Shown here piece by piece: positions 46,960 to 55,382 of a stretch of DNA of 64,000 bases. Source of the stretch: Dactylococcopsis salina PCC 8305 (GTDB lineage Bacteria; Cyanobacteriota; Cyanobacteriia; Cyanobacteriales; Rubidibacteraceae); the NCBI RefSeq assembly GCF_000317615.1, contig NC_019780.1, positions 1,695,840 to 1,759,839 on the forward strand. The letters run 5' to 3'. The translations under genes and the position numbers were made by a program. Position 1 is the stretch's first letter; every line of letters starts with the position of its first letter. The notes beneath the pieces are model-generated. The model saw only the letters and a list, made by a program, of their open reading frames with translations, had not been told where the DNA came from and did no database searches.

Positions 46960-47080
46960 CTTTCCCCCCCTTTCAAAGGGGGGTTAGGGGGGATAAACTC
47001 CTTTCAAAGGGGGGTTAGGGGGGATAAACTCTTTTTAAGGGGGGGTTAATTAATTTACAATTCTTATGGGATTGCTATAG
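46960..47080. repeat. C/G palindromes inside the ABC operon
   Basis: Three GGGGGGTTAGGGGGGATAAA-type units lie between the second permease and the ATPase, ending AATTCTTATGGGATTGCTAT, the complement of the end seen at 8262. As strong palindromes they may attenuate expression of the ATPase gene relative to the upstream three. Confidence 0.7.
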
Positions 47081-47088
47081 TGTTAAAA

Positions 47089-47973
47089 CTACCCTTTGAC
47101 CGCACCTGCTGTTAATCCTTGAACGATGCGACGTTGGAAGAATAAAACCATCAAAATTAGAGGAATTGTTCCTGCTACCGTCGCCGCCGCGATCGGACCA
47201 TAAGGAATTTCAAAAATAGATGATCCGCCAATTTGTGCTGTTGCTACTGGAATCGTTTTCATGCTTTCTTCAGTGACAAACGTTAAAGCAAAAATAAACT
47301 CATTCCAAGCAAAAATAAACGCAAGAATCCCTGTCGTGACTAAAGCGGGAATAGTCATCGGTAACACAATGCGAAGTAACATTTGCACTGTATTATAACC
47401 ATCAATTTTAGCAGAGTCTTCTAAATCTTTCGGAAGCTGTTGGAAGAACGTTCTTAAGACCAAAATTGTTAACGGTAAGTTCTTTCCAGCATAAGGAATA
47501 ATTAACGCCAAATAATTATTGCCTAAATCTAAAGCCTTGACCACTTCAAATAATCCTAAGAAGAGTAAAACATAAGGAAAAAGCGTAACAACTAAAACAA
47601 TGGCAACTAAAAACTTTTCTCCAGGAATGCGTAATCTTGCTAACGCATAAGCCGCTGGCGCACCAGTTGCTAAAGCAATTAAAGTCGCCGTAGCTGCCAC
47701 AAATAAACTGTTGAAAATATAGAGTAAAAACGGACGACGGCTAAACAGATTATTATAATGTTCCCAAGTCAATTGGTCTAAACTGGGAAGATAAACATTG
47801 GGAACAGTAGCAATAGCTTCATTAATTTTAAATGAGGTTAAAACCTGCCACATTGCTGGCGCAAGACAGAAAACAAGCACAAAAATAATGCCAAAAAACA
47901 AAGCAATTCTTTTCTTAGGAATTTTAGATTTAGAAGCGGTTGCAGTTGAAACTTTTTCTTGGGTAATTTCCAT
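47089..47973 (-). CDS. Carbohydrate ABC transporter permease, MalG/GgtD type
   Basis: A 294-residue polytopic protein with six predicted helices. The first is IALFFGIIFVLVFCLAPAMW. The EAA loop (EDSAKIDGYNTVQMLLRIVL, about 190-209) contacts the ATPase. The C-terminus RRIVQGLTAGAVKG is the hallmark of MalG-type permeases. Starts 1 base beyond the preceding permease stop, so translationally coupled. Confidence 0.93.
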   Translation of the reverse strand: MEITQEKVSTATASKSKIPKKRIALFFGIIFVLVFCLAPAMWQVLTSFKINEAIATVPNVYLPSLDQLTWEHYNNLFSRRPFLLYIFNSLFVAATATLIALATGAPAAYALARLRIPGEKFLVAIVLVVTLFPYVLLFLGLFEVVKALDLGNNYLALIIPYAGKNLPLTILVLRTFFQQLPKDLEDSAKIDGYNTVQMLLRIVLPMTIPALVTTGILAFIFAWNEFIFALTFVTEESMKTIPVATAQIGGSSIFEIPYGPIAAATVAGTIPLILMVLFFQRRIVQGLTAGAVKG

Positions 47974-47974
47974 T

Positions 47975-48883
47975 TTATTGTTCTCCTGTTACATTCACAT
48001 CATTTTTAGCTAAAATCACTCCAGCGATAATCACCGCTAGAATTAAAATCAAAAAGGTAATTACAATTAACGCCGCCCCATAACCAAAATCTAAGTAACG
48101 CATCACAGTGTCATAAATGTATAAAGAAACCGTTTCTGTTGAACCCGCTGGTCCCCCACCTGTCATTACTGTTACTAACTCGAAAATGCCAAACGCTTGG
48201 GCAAAACGAAATAATAAAGCAATGATCATTTGTGGAGTAATTAACGGTAAAGTAATGGTAAAAAAGTTTTGAATGGGGTTAGCACCATCGAGAGAATGTG
48301 CTTCATATAAATCTTGGGGAATGGCTTGTAATCCTGCTAAGAGAATAACTGCAATAAAGGGCGTTGTTTTCCAAACATCCGCAAGAATTAACGCAAACAT
48401 GGCGCGGGATGGATCACCTAACCAAGTAATCCCAGAATCAATGATTCCTAACCCTCTTAAAATGTCATTCACTACACCATATTGATCATTAAAAATCCAT
48501 TCCCATGCTAATCCCATCACTGCGGTTGGTAATGCCCAAGGTAAAATTCCAATGGTTCTAATAATCCCTCTTCCTCGGAATTTTTGGTCTAAAACAAGAG
48601 CAACTATAATGCCTAAGAGTAACTCTAAAAGTAAGGAAAAGAATGTAAAAATCGCGGTATTTCCTAAACTATTCCAAAATCGTCCATCCCCGAACATTCG
48701 AGCATAATTTTCTAAACCTGTAAAAATTGGTTGCAGTTGTGTTCCTAAGTTTTCGGTGAATAAACTTAGCCAAAATGCTCGTCCAATGGGATAAGCAAAG
48801 ACTAAAATGAGGATAATTAATGCGGGAAGGGATAATAACCATCCTGTTATTTGATCACGCTGTCGAATGGAATTGATTTTCAT
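47975..48883 (-). CDS. Carbohydrate ABC transporter permease, MalF/GgtC type
   Basis: 302 residues with six helices, starting ITGWLLSLPALIILILVFAY. The EAA loop is EAHSLDGANPIQNFFTITLP (about 205-225). Partner of the MalG-type permease immediately downstream; together they form the membrane channel. Starts 7 bases after the binding-protein stop, in the same operon. Confidence 0.93.
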   Translation of the reverse strand: MKINSIRQRDQITGWLLSLPALIILILVFAYPIGRAFWLSLFTENLGTQLQPIFTGLENYARMFGDGRFWNSLGNTAIFTFFSLLLELLLGIIVALVLDQKFRGRGIIRTIGILPWALPTAVMGLAWEWIFNDQYGVVNDILRGLGIIDSGITWLGDPSRAMFALILADVWKTTPFIAVILLAGLQAIPQDLYEAHSLDGANPIQNFFTITLPLITPQMIIALLFRFAQAFGIFELVTVMTGGGPAGSTETVSLYIYDTVMRYLDFGYGAALIVITFLILILAVIIAGVILAKNDVNVTGEQ

Positions 48884-48890
48884 AAATTAA

Positions 48891-50201
48891 TTACCTTGAA
48901 CGCTTCAATAAGGTGCGAGTTTCTTTGGCGGCTGCCTTCATCGCTTCTTCTGGGGTCATTGTTCCTGAAATGGCAGCACTGAGATAACGTTGTAAAATAT
49001 CTGAGGCTTGAGAATATTGAGCAATTGGCGGGCGCAAAACGGCATTTTCAATGACGTTTAAAAGTTCAGGTAAATAGCTATATTTTTCTACTAATTCAGG
49101 GTCATTAAATAACTTTCGCCGACTGGGAACATATCCTGTTTTTAAGGCATATTTTTTCTGGGTTTCAGCTTTACTGAAATACTTAACGACTTCCCAAGCG
49201 GCTTCAGGATGGTTGGTGCTTTTAGCGATTCCCATTCCCCATCCGCCTTGACAAGCGCCACTTGTTCCCTGTGGGGCGTGTGGCATCGGTTTAATAGCGA
49301 AATCGCCAGCAATGTCTGATTCAGAGGCTAAACCATACACATAGGGCCAATTTCTTAAAAAGGCAGTTTCCCCATTTTGAAATAAACGGCGGGTGGGTTC
49401 TTCGCTATAGGTGGTTACGCCAGGTGGAGAAACGCCTTTCTCCATTGTGCTTTTGAGAAAGTTAACGGCTTCTATAGCATTCGGTTGATCTAATCCTACT
49501 TCTAAAGTTTCTGGATCAACCCAAAAAGCATCAAATCCTTCTAAAATTTCCACAAACATGGCGGAAAGTCCTTCGTATTGCTTTCCTTGCCAAACATAGC
49601 CCCATTCGGTATAGTTTTGGTCTTGTAAAGTCTGGGAAATTTCTATCAATTCTGAGAAGGTTTCTGGGGGTTCATAACCAGCTTTTTCTAGCCAGTCGGT
49701 GCGGTAATATAACATTCCCCCATCGGAACGAAATGGCATTCGGTAAAGTTCGCCTTTATATTTTCCCCCGTTAACATCGCCATCAAGAAATTGATCTAAT
49801 TCTTCTTGGGAAACGCGATCGGATAAGTCTTTTAACCATCCTGCAGCAGCAAATTTAGGAGTCCAAACAATATCCATATAAACTAAATCATAGGGAGATT
49901 CTCCTAATAAAAAGGCTGAGGTGTAAAGGTCTTCGACTTGGTTGGTATCGTTGGGGGCTTCAACAATTTCTAAGTTAATGTTAGGTTTTTCGCGGTTAAA
50001 GTCATTAACGATCGGTTCTAATTGTTTAGCTTCTAATGCTTGAATTAGAACTTTTACGGTTGTCGGTTGCTGACTTTGTACGGCAACAATTAGCAACGGA
50101 ATTGAGACGACTGTCGCTAGAAAAGTGAAGAGTAGCCTAATCTTTTTTACTGTGAATATTTGCTTAAAAAACGATCGAACGTTCGGTTTGAGATTAATCA
50201 T
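48891..50201 (-). CDS. ABC transporter sugar-binding protein (GgtB-like)
   Basis: 436 residues of the extracellular solute-binding family 1. An N-terminal membrane anchor or uncleaved signal (IRLLFTFLATVVSIPLLIVA) lacks a lipobox Cys. The mature domain starts TTVKVLIQALEAKQLEPIVN. Other family features are YDLVYMDIVWTPKFAAAGWL, YRMPFRSDGGMLYYRTDWLE and ACQGGWGMGIAKSTNHPEAA. The binding-site aromatic pattern fits disaccharide or glucosylglycerol importers (GgtB, ThuE); which one cannot be told. First gene of the operon. The 299 bases upstream contain a GGTTAC/GTAACC hairpin and a GTTGGGT palindrome. Confidence 0.88.
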   Translation of the reverse strand: MINLKPNVRSFFKQIFTVKKIRLLFTFLATVVSIPLLIVAVQSQQPTTVKVLIQALEAKQLEPIVNDFNREKPNINLEIVEAPNDTNQVEDLYTSAFLLGESPYDLVYMDIVWTPKFAAAGWLKDLSDRVSQEELDQFLDGDVNGGKYKGELYRMPFRSDGGMLYYRTDWLEKAGYEPPETFSELIEISQTLQDQNYTEWGYVWQGKQYEGLSAMFVEILEGFDAFWVDPETLEVGLDQPNAIEAVNFLKSTMEKGVSPPGVTTYSEEPTRRLFQNGETAFLRNWPYVYGLASESDIAGDFAIKPMPHAPQGTSGACQGGWGMGIAKSTNHPEAAWEVVKYFSKAETQKKYALKTGYVPSRRKLFNDPELVEKYSYLPELLNVIENAVLRPPIAQYSQASDILQRYLSAAISGTMTPEEAMKAAAKETRTLLKRSR

Positions 50202-50389
50202 AATTGGTTAGTGAGAAAAACACGGGTTACTTTTTGTAACCAATGCTGCGATCACTAAAAAATATTTCAGTTATTGATCTTAAGGTAAATGTTTCGGATT
50301 AATCACATTACAATTAAGAAAAGTAACAATTAAGGAACTGATTCTAGAAATCATACTCAAGAGAGGTGATTTTTCAAAAAGGATAATTT

Positions 50390-50478
50390 TATATTGGGCT
50401 TTGTGTTGCTTTGCCCAACCGACATGATTGATTTAAGTGATGATGTTGGGTTTCGTGTTACTTCACCCAACCTACCTT
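50390..50478. repeat. GGGCTTTG/CTTTGCCC and GTTGGGT palindromes
   Basis: TTGGGCTTTGTGTTGCTTTGCCCAA forms a hairpin-like arm pair, followed by TGTTGGGTTTCGTG...CACCCAACCTACC. It lies in the divided space between the toxin stop and the ABC operon start, both on the minus strand. Confidence 0.6.
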
Positions 50479-50500
50479 CCTGATGACTTAAATTAGTTGA

Positions 50501-50845
50501 CTATTCAAATAACTGTTGCAATGATTTTTTAACAGCAATCTGATCGAGCAAACTCAGTGAACCAACTTTTTTCAGCACTAGCCCATGATCTAGGGTAAAT
50601 AATTTCATACGAATAATGGAGGGAACTCGCAATCCGGCCGTTGCTAAATCCTGAATCGGAACGTCTAGAGGCCAAGGTGTGTGGGTGGCAGTAGTAATCA
50701 TTGCCATAACACTATGACCAATTGTAGTATTAAAAGCGTTAGCCTCAGAGAGAATCAAGGCTGGTCTGCGTTTCGCTGCGTTTCGGTCAGTAAAGGGAAA
50801 GGGAACAACCACCACTTCAAATTGGTTATACAGGATTGGATTCAT
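50501..50845 (-). CDS. Type II toxin, MazF/PemK family
   Basis: A 114-residue MazF-like endoribonuclease toxin. EVVVVPFPFTDRNAAKRRPA is the conserved N-terminal strand-loop with the catalytic Arg-rich segment, ALILSEANAF the second strand, and SIIRMKLFTLDHGLV the conserved Ser/Thr-Lys motif. Cleaves mRNA when the antitoxin is degraded. Its ATG overlaps the antitoxin TGA (ATGA arrangement), so it is translationally coupled. Confidence 0.85.
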   Translation of the reverse strand: MNPILYNQFEVVVVPFPFTDRNAAKRRPALILSEANAFNTTIGHSVMAMITTATHTPWPLDVPIQDLATAGLRVPSIIRMKLFTLDHGLVLKKVGSLSLLDQIAVKKSLQQLFE

Positions 50846-51063
50846 AAATCTTCATAAGCGAGTTGATCTGCCTCAGAATCCCATTCGCTGAGAGTGTTTG
50901 CAATTCCTTCTAAATAGTCTTGATCGGAAAGTGAGGAAGGCTGGGATCGTGCAGATTGTTCCAACACAATCACTTCAACTGTTTCCCCTGCTTGAAAAGG
51001 TAATCCCTTTAAGGTCACTTGTCCATCTGCTGTTAAGGTTACGGATATTTTATGAGCGTTCAT
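50842..51063 (-). CDS. Antitoxin partner of the MazF-like toxin
   Basis: 73 residues. An AbrB/MazE-like beta-rich N-terminus (ISVTLTADGQVTLKGLPFQA with GETVEVIVLEQ) and an acidic C-terminus (LSEWDSEADQLAYEDL) that would wrap the toxin. The ORF is open to 51093, but the ATG at 51063 fits the fold start. Probably autoregulates the pair's promoter. Confidence 0.75.
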   Translation of the reverse strand: MNAHKISVTLTADGQVTLKGLPFQAGETVEVIVLEQSARSQPSSLSDQDYLEGIANTLSEWDSEADQLAYEDL

Positions 51064-51135
51064 TCTTATCAACTCGAATAACTTCCAGTACAAAGTTAAC
51101 GCTTTTTCCTAAATATTTGGTGGCGGTGTTATCCT

Positions 51136-51843
51136 TTAGGCAATCACTAAATCTCGAATCGGTTGTTGAGTTAAACATTGCCAATGACAAGCATAAAGAT
51201 CGGGTTGTTGGATACCGATACTTGCTAACGCAGGGGCGGCTGGAAAGGGCCAAACGCGATCGAACACCAAGATTTCATCGCGAAAACCAAATTGTAATAA
51301 ATAAACCCCTGGTTTCGCCGCCAGTGAGTCTAAAATCTGATAACCTAAATTGTACAAAGGTTGACGTTTATCGTCGGGAAAATCTACAGGTTGCTCGTAG
51401 GAATTCGGAAGTTGTCCTTCCCCAATTACTTCCCCATACATCGGACCTTTTGCGGTTAACACGATCGGCAGCCAATAATTACCATGCCAAACCGATTTAA
51501 TTTTATTCCCCGTGCGAAATTCTAACTTTTCCTCAACCCATTGACGAGTTTTTTTTATATCCCGAAATGTCTTAAATAATTGAGCTTGAGGAAACTCAAA
51601 TTGAGGCGGTAATTCAATCGTTAAGGGGCAACATAGCCAATTGGTATCAGTGGGATCATACCATTCACTTTGAGGCAAAAGCTGATGAGATGCTACGATC
51701 TTGACCAAGTTTTCATCGTTAGTTTGGTTGATAATCGCATCTTTGAACGCTGCTGTCATCCGTTGCGTTGCTGGAGAAGTAGAGAGAACCGTGCCTTGAT
51801 TAGAAACTTGTTGAGCGTTGATAGTAATTAGAACCTTATACAT
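51136..51843 (-). CDS. Conserved cyanobacterial hypothetical protein
   Basis: 235 residues, soluble, no signal peptide or membrane helix. No catalytic motif that I recognise. The C-terminal half contains AKPGVYLLQFGFRDEILVFD and RVWPFPAAPALASIGIQQPD, which read as a conserved domain; the N-terminal half has a Gln-rich segment. The ATG at 51843 has a weak leader. Between the toxin-antitoxin pair and a coiled-coil gene; function unknown. Confidence 0.65.
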   Translation of the reverse strand: MYKVLITINAQQVSNQGTVLSTSPATQRMTAAFKDAIINQTNDENLVKIVASHQLLPQSEWYDPTDTNWLCCPLTIELPPQFEFPQAQLFKTFRDIKKTRQWVEEKLEFRTGNKIKSVWHGNYWLPIVLTAKGPMYGEVIGEGQLPNSYEQPVDFPDDKRQPLYNLGYQILDSLAAKPGVYLLQFGFRDEILVFDRVWPFPAAPALASIGIQQPDLYACHWQCLTQQPIRDLVIA

Positions 51844-51912
51844 TCCCGTCGTTTTAACAATTAATTAGAATCAGTTTTTTTGGAGATTGGGTAAATCAGA
51901 AATTACACTTTC

Positions 51913-52443
51913 CTAAACGGAAGGTGCTTGTTGCGACCATTGCTCAATGTCGGGGTCATTTTTTCCACGATTTCTCACCGCTAAACGATAGGTTAGGCTT
52001 TGCACTTTTGCCTGTAGTTGCTGGTTTTCCTCTTTCAATTGTTCCACTTTTTCTTTAACTGGTTTCATGCGCTGAGAAAACTTTTGGCGGTAAACTTCGG
52101 GTAAGTCTTGCAACATTTCTTCTAGTGCTTGATTTCTTTCGGTCAGTGTCCTAATCTTGGTTTGTAATTGAGCGATTTCTGTGTTACGAGTAGAGATTTG
52201 CTGTTGATAAAATTGAAGTTGTTCTTCAATTTCTGCGATTTGATTGTTTAGAAGTTCTAGTTGCGATCGATGCTCTTCTGTACTTTCACTAACGCTGGTA
52301 AAATTGGGATTATCTTTAACCAACCGAAATAACTCTTGGGAAAGTTGTTCAACGAGTTGATCTCGCAGTTGTAATTCTCCTTTGAGTTGATTAACTTCAG
52401 CTTGGAGGGTTTCAATTTTGGAAGGATAGGGACTCTGACTCAC
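51913..52443 (-). CDS. Coiled-coil protein
   Basis: 176 residues, almost entirely predicted coiled coil: KIETLQAEVNQLKGELQLRD, EIEEQLQFYQQQISTRNTEI and VEQLKEENQQLQAKVQSLTY show heptad leucines. Begins with GTG. Ends in a short charged tail. Probably a cyanobacterial cytoskeletal or scaffolding protein; specific role unknown. Confidence 0.7.
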   Translation of the reverse strand: MSQSPYPSKIETLQAEVNQLKGELQLRDQLVEQLSQELFRLVKDNPNFTSVSESTEEHRSQLELLNNQIAEIEEQLQFYQQQISTRNTEIAQLQTKIRTLTERNQALEEMLQDLPEVYRQKFSQRMKPVKEKVEQLKEENQQLQAKVQSLTYRLAVRNRGKNDPDIEQWSQQAPSV

Positions 52444-52531
52444 GATTCTATTTGGGGTGAATACCTGATCAGCACATTATAAGTTAATTTAGCATTGAAT
52501 TAGAAATTTAGAATCAACTTGAAGCAAGATT

Positions 52532-52747
52532 ATGCAAAAAATAACCACAGTAATTGGTTTTTCCATTATCGCAACGGAACTGATTGTGATGTCTCTCATT
52601 TCCATCCAAAATATTACCCCGATTTCTCTAAAATTTTTAGTGTTTCAATCGATCGAAGTTCCCTTCGGAATCCTCTTTGGGATCAGCGTCGGGTTGGGTC
52701 TAATTTTGGGGGCTATGCTACCGTTTGTCAAGCCAGTTTTAAGGTAA
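52532..52747 (+). CDS. Small two-helix membrane protein, DUF1049/LapA-like
   Basis: 71 residues with two hydrophobic helices (VIGFSIIATELIVMSLISIQ and FGILFGISVGLGLILGAMLP) around a short NITPISLKFLVFQ loop, the pattern of LapA-type (DUF1049) proteins. The usual family extends beyond the second helix; here the stop is followed within 8 bases by a C-rich tandem array, so the cytoplasmic tail may have been lost. Confidence 0.7.
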   Translation: MQKITTVIGFSIIATELIVMSLISIQNITPISLKFLVFQSIEVPFGILFGISVGLGLILGAMLPFVKPVLR

Positions 52748-52995
52748 GTTATTTGCCCCCTCACCCCCAAGTTTGGGGGAATTTGCCCCCTCACCCCCAA
52801 GTTTGGGGGAGTTTGCCCCCCTCACCCCCAAGTTTGGGGGAATTTGCCCCCCTCACCCCCAAGTTTGGGGGAGTTTGCCCCCCTCACCCCCAAGTTTGGG
52901 GGAATTTGCCCCCTCACCCCCAAGTTTGGGGGAGTTTGCCCCCTCACCCCCAAGTTTGGGGGAGTTTGCCCCCTCACCCCCAAGTTTGGGGGAAT
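52745..52995. repeat. Nine tandem ~29-bp C-rich repeats
   Basis: TTTGCCCCCTCACCCCCAAG followed by TTTGGGGGAA/G recurs about nine times with C-run length changes. Reverse complement of the family at 152-335. After the array, an open frame EWEEGLIKNAFASEKVTNF runs to 53066; it could be a leftover tail of the membrane protein but is not called as a gene. Confidence 0.9.
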
Positions 52996-53086
52996 GGGAG
53001 GAAGGATTGATCAAAAATGCCTTTGCTTCGGAGAAAGTGACCAATTTTCGATATACTGTGGAATGAAAAATTGATCGAGAGGACTT

Positions 53087-53296
53087 ATGGAAATCGGACA
53101 AAAAGTAAAAGTATTTCGACTGCGCGATCGAGTCGCTTCTGATATCGTGGATAAACTCGGTAAAGTGGGAACGATTCAGGATTTTAAAATGACAGATGGC
53201 AGTGGTGTCGGTGCTGTGGTTGTTTTTGATGATAATTCTACCAGTTGGTTTTTTGAAGACGAATTAAAATCGGTAGAGCAACCAGTTACTAACTAA
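53087..53296 (+). CDS. Cyanobacterial DUF2862 protein
   Basis: 69 residues, MEIGQKVKVFRLRDRVASDI and FKMTDGSGVGAVVVFDDNST, the conserved SH3-like DUF2862 family found across cyanobacteria. Soluble, small, mixed charge. Function unknown. The Get3d-like ATPase starts 7 bases after the stop, so the two are an operon. Confidence 0.82.
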   Translation: MEIGQKVKVFRLRDRVASDIVDKLGKVGTIQDFKMTDGSGVGAVVVFDDNSTSWFFEDELKSVEQPVTN

Positions 53297-53303
53297 ACAT
53301 CGG

Positions 53304-54404
53304 ATGATTCTAACTTTTCTCGGAAAAGGAGGTAGCGGTCGTAGCGCGATCGCGATCGCTGCTGCCTACCAATTAGCCAACGACGGAAAACGAGTGCTTC
53401 TCGCCACTCAAGACCCCACCACAGAGTTACTCTTAGAAACCCCCCTCACCAGTGAACCAACTAGCGTTTCCAGCCAACTGTGGGCGGTGAGTTTACAAGC
53501 AACGGTGCTTTTAGAAAAGAGTTGGGAAGAGGTGAAAAAGCTAGAAAAACAATACCTTCGTTCCCCTCTCCTCGAAAATGTTTATGGACAGGAATTAGCG
53601 GTGTTACCAGGTATGGAACAAGCACTGGCGCTTAATTCCCTCCGTGAGTATTACGAAAGCGGTGATTATGATGTCATCATCTTTGATGGGTCTGGAGACT
53701 TAACCACCTTACGGATGTTTGCCATTCCTGAACACCTCAGTTGGTATGTCCGTCGCTTTCGGGATTTGTTCCTCAATTCTGATTTGGGAAAAACCGTCTC
53801 CTCTTTCATCCAACCGATTAGCAGTGCTATCTTAAATGTTACTTGGACGGCGGAAGATTTAACGGATAATCCTAACGCTAAAGAAGGGACACAAATGTTA
53901 GAAAGAGGCAAAATCGCCCTCAGTGAAGGAAAAGTTGCTGGCTATCTCGTTACCGCCGATGATCCTTATGCCTTGAAAACTGCCAAATTTCTCTGGGGAA
54001 GCGCTCAACAAAGTGGCTTGACCATTGCGGGGGTTCTCTTAAACCAAGAAACAACCGTGCGAGATTTACTACAATCAGAATTTTCTCCCCTTCCTGTGAC
54101 TCCTCTTCCTTCTATTCAACCAGGAGAATGGGAAACATTAGGAAACGCACTCCCAGATTTAGTGGGGTCGGTGGCGAATGCTCCTTCAAGTGTTGAGATC
54201 GATCGCACCGCGCGGACGGTTAAAATCTTTCTCCCTGGATTTAGCAAAAAGCAAATTAAACTCACCCAACCGCAAAATCAACAGGAAATCACGATCGATG
54301 CGGGAGATCAACGTCGTAATATCCAACTCCCGCCGCCTTTGAAAGGACAAGCGGTCAAGGGAGCAAAATTTTTAGAAGATGGTCATCTCTTAGTTTCGTT
54401 TTAA
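53304..54404 (+). CDS. Get3d-like/ArsA-family ATPase with C-terminal alpha-crystallin-like domain
   Basis: 366 residues. P-loop NTPase of the ArsA/Get3 group with a deviant Walker A, FLGKGGSGRSAIAIAA, and switch-type DGSGDLTTLRMF. After ~300 residues a small beta domain follows: VEIDRTARTVKIFLPGFSKK and GAKFLEDGHLLVSF, the HSP20-like tail characteristic of the photosynthetic Get3d clade. That clade binds hydrophobic clients near the thylakoid; metal-oxyanion export (ArsA) is not its role. Operon with the DUF2862 gene. Confidence 0.85.
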   Translation: MILTFLGKGGSGRSAIAIAAAYQLANDGKRVLLATQDPTTELLLETPLTSEPTSVSSQLWAVSLQATVLLEKSWEEVKKLEKQYLRSPLLENVYGQELAVLPGMEQALALNSLREYYESGDYDVIIFDGSGDLTTLRMFAIPEHLSWYVRRFRDLFLNSDLGKTVSSFIQPISSAILNVTWTAEDLTDNPNAKEGTQMLERGKIALSEGKVAGYLVTADDPYALKTAKFLWGSAQQSGLTIAGVLLNQETTVRDLLQSEFSPLPVTPLPSIQPGEWETLGNALPDLVGSVANAPSSVEIDRTARTVKIFLPGFSKKQIKLTQPQNQQEITIDAGDQRRNIQLPPPLKGQAVKGAKFLEDGHLLVSF

Positions 54405-54532
54405 ATAAAAAGTAGGTTGGGTGGAGCTAGCGCGAAACCCAACACCCATTCTAAGCAAGGGCTTCAGAACCTGAGATTAGAATCCTAATAAGGAAAGCAA
54501 GTAATCCTTTGTCAAGAATCAAGGATAAATTT

Positions 54533-54736
54533 ATGGTTATTAAAACATTAGGTGTAAAAGAAAAATTAGTACAAGTTACTGAGAAGGAGGCTTGGTTGTA
54601 CCGAAATGAAGAAGCATTCAGCAAAGTGCGTCAAGGTTTAGCAGAAGCACGTCGAGGTGAATTTTCCCAGTCAAAACCAGATATAGAAGCCAACTTGGAG
54701 TGGCTTGAGGATGTAGATAATGACCCAGAGCAATAG
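54533..54736 (+). CDS. Antitoxin-like small protein, no adjacent toxin
   Basis: 67 residues from the ATG at 54533, which has AAGGA 7 bases upstream; the frame is open earlier from a TTG. The C-terminal part (FSKVRQGLAEARRGEFSQSK) resembles the tail of Phd/YefM- or ParD-like antitoxins. No toxin follows: the downstream DNA is a repeat array, and the first codons after the stop (AGAAGAATAG...) show no frame. Possibly an orphan antitoxin whose toxin was lost. Confidence 0.55.
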   Translation: MVIKTLGVKEKLVQVTEKEAWLYRNEEAFSKVRQGLAEARRGEFSQSKPDIEANLEWLEDVDNDPEQ

Positions 54737-54770
54737 ATTGATTGCTAAAGCTACTATCTTAGAGTGGCTT

Positions 54771-55268
54771 GAGTTGGTGTTGGGTTTCTTCGCTTCACCC
54801 AACCTACTTTCTGAAATGCTCTTACTATCTTAGAGTGGCTTGAGTTGGTGTTGGGTTTCTTCGCTTCACCCAACCTACTTTCTGAAATGCTCTTACTATC
54901 TTAGAGTGGCTTGAGTTGGTGTTGGGTTTCGCGCTAGCTTCACCCAACCTACTTTCTGAAATGCTCTTACTATCTTAGAGTGGCTTGAGTTGGTGTTGGG
55001 TTTCGCGCTAGCTTCACCCAACCTACTTTCTGAAATGCTCTTACTTGAGTTGGTGTTGGGTTTCGCGCTAGCTCCACCCAACCTACTTTCTGAAATGCTC
55101 TTACTTGAGTTGGTGTTGGGTTTCGCGCTAGCTTCACCCAACCTACTTTCTGAAATGCTCTTACTTGAGTTGGTGTTGGGTTTCTTCGCTTCACCCAACC
55201 TACTTTCTGAAATGCTCTTACTTGAGTTGGTGTTGGGTTTCGCTTTGCTCCACCCAACCTACTTTCTG
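54771..55268. repeat. Eight tandem copies of a 57-74-bp palindromic repeat
   Basis: GAGTTGGTGTTGGGTTTC anchors at 54771, 54842, 54913, 54987, 55047, 55107, 55167 and 55224. Each unit is followed by CACCCAACCTACTTTCTGAA and ATGCTCTTACTT. The interior of the hairpin alternates between TTCTTCGCTTC, CGCGCTAGCTTC and CGCTTTGCTCC. No gene in 54737-55382. Confidence 0.9.
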
Positions 55269-55382
55269 CTTTCTATTTTTAATCATCAACCATCAACAAA
55301 GCAATTCTCCATCAGGAATCTAATCGCATTCGAGAGATTTATCGTTACCCTGTAAAGTAAAGATCACGAAATTTAAAGTTTT

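Noticed and set aside
50898-51500. 200-codon plus-strand frame
   Set aside because: Antisense to the antitoxin and the conserved hypothetical gene, whose codon use and neighbours support the minus strand.
52773-53101. Frames through the C-rich array, both strands
   Set aside because: Proline/glycine-rich repeat translations; only the small two-helix gene before the array is supported.
54896-55355. Frames of ~95-121 codons on both strands
   Set aside because: Translations of the eight-copy palindromic array.
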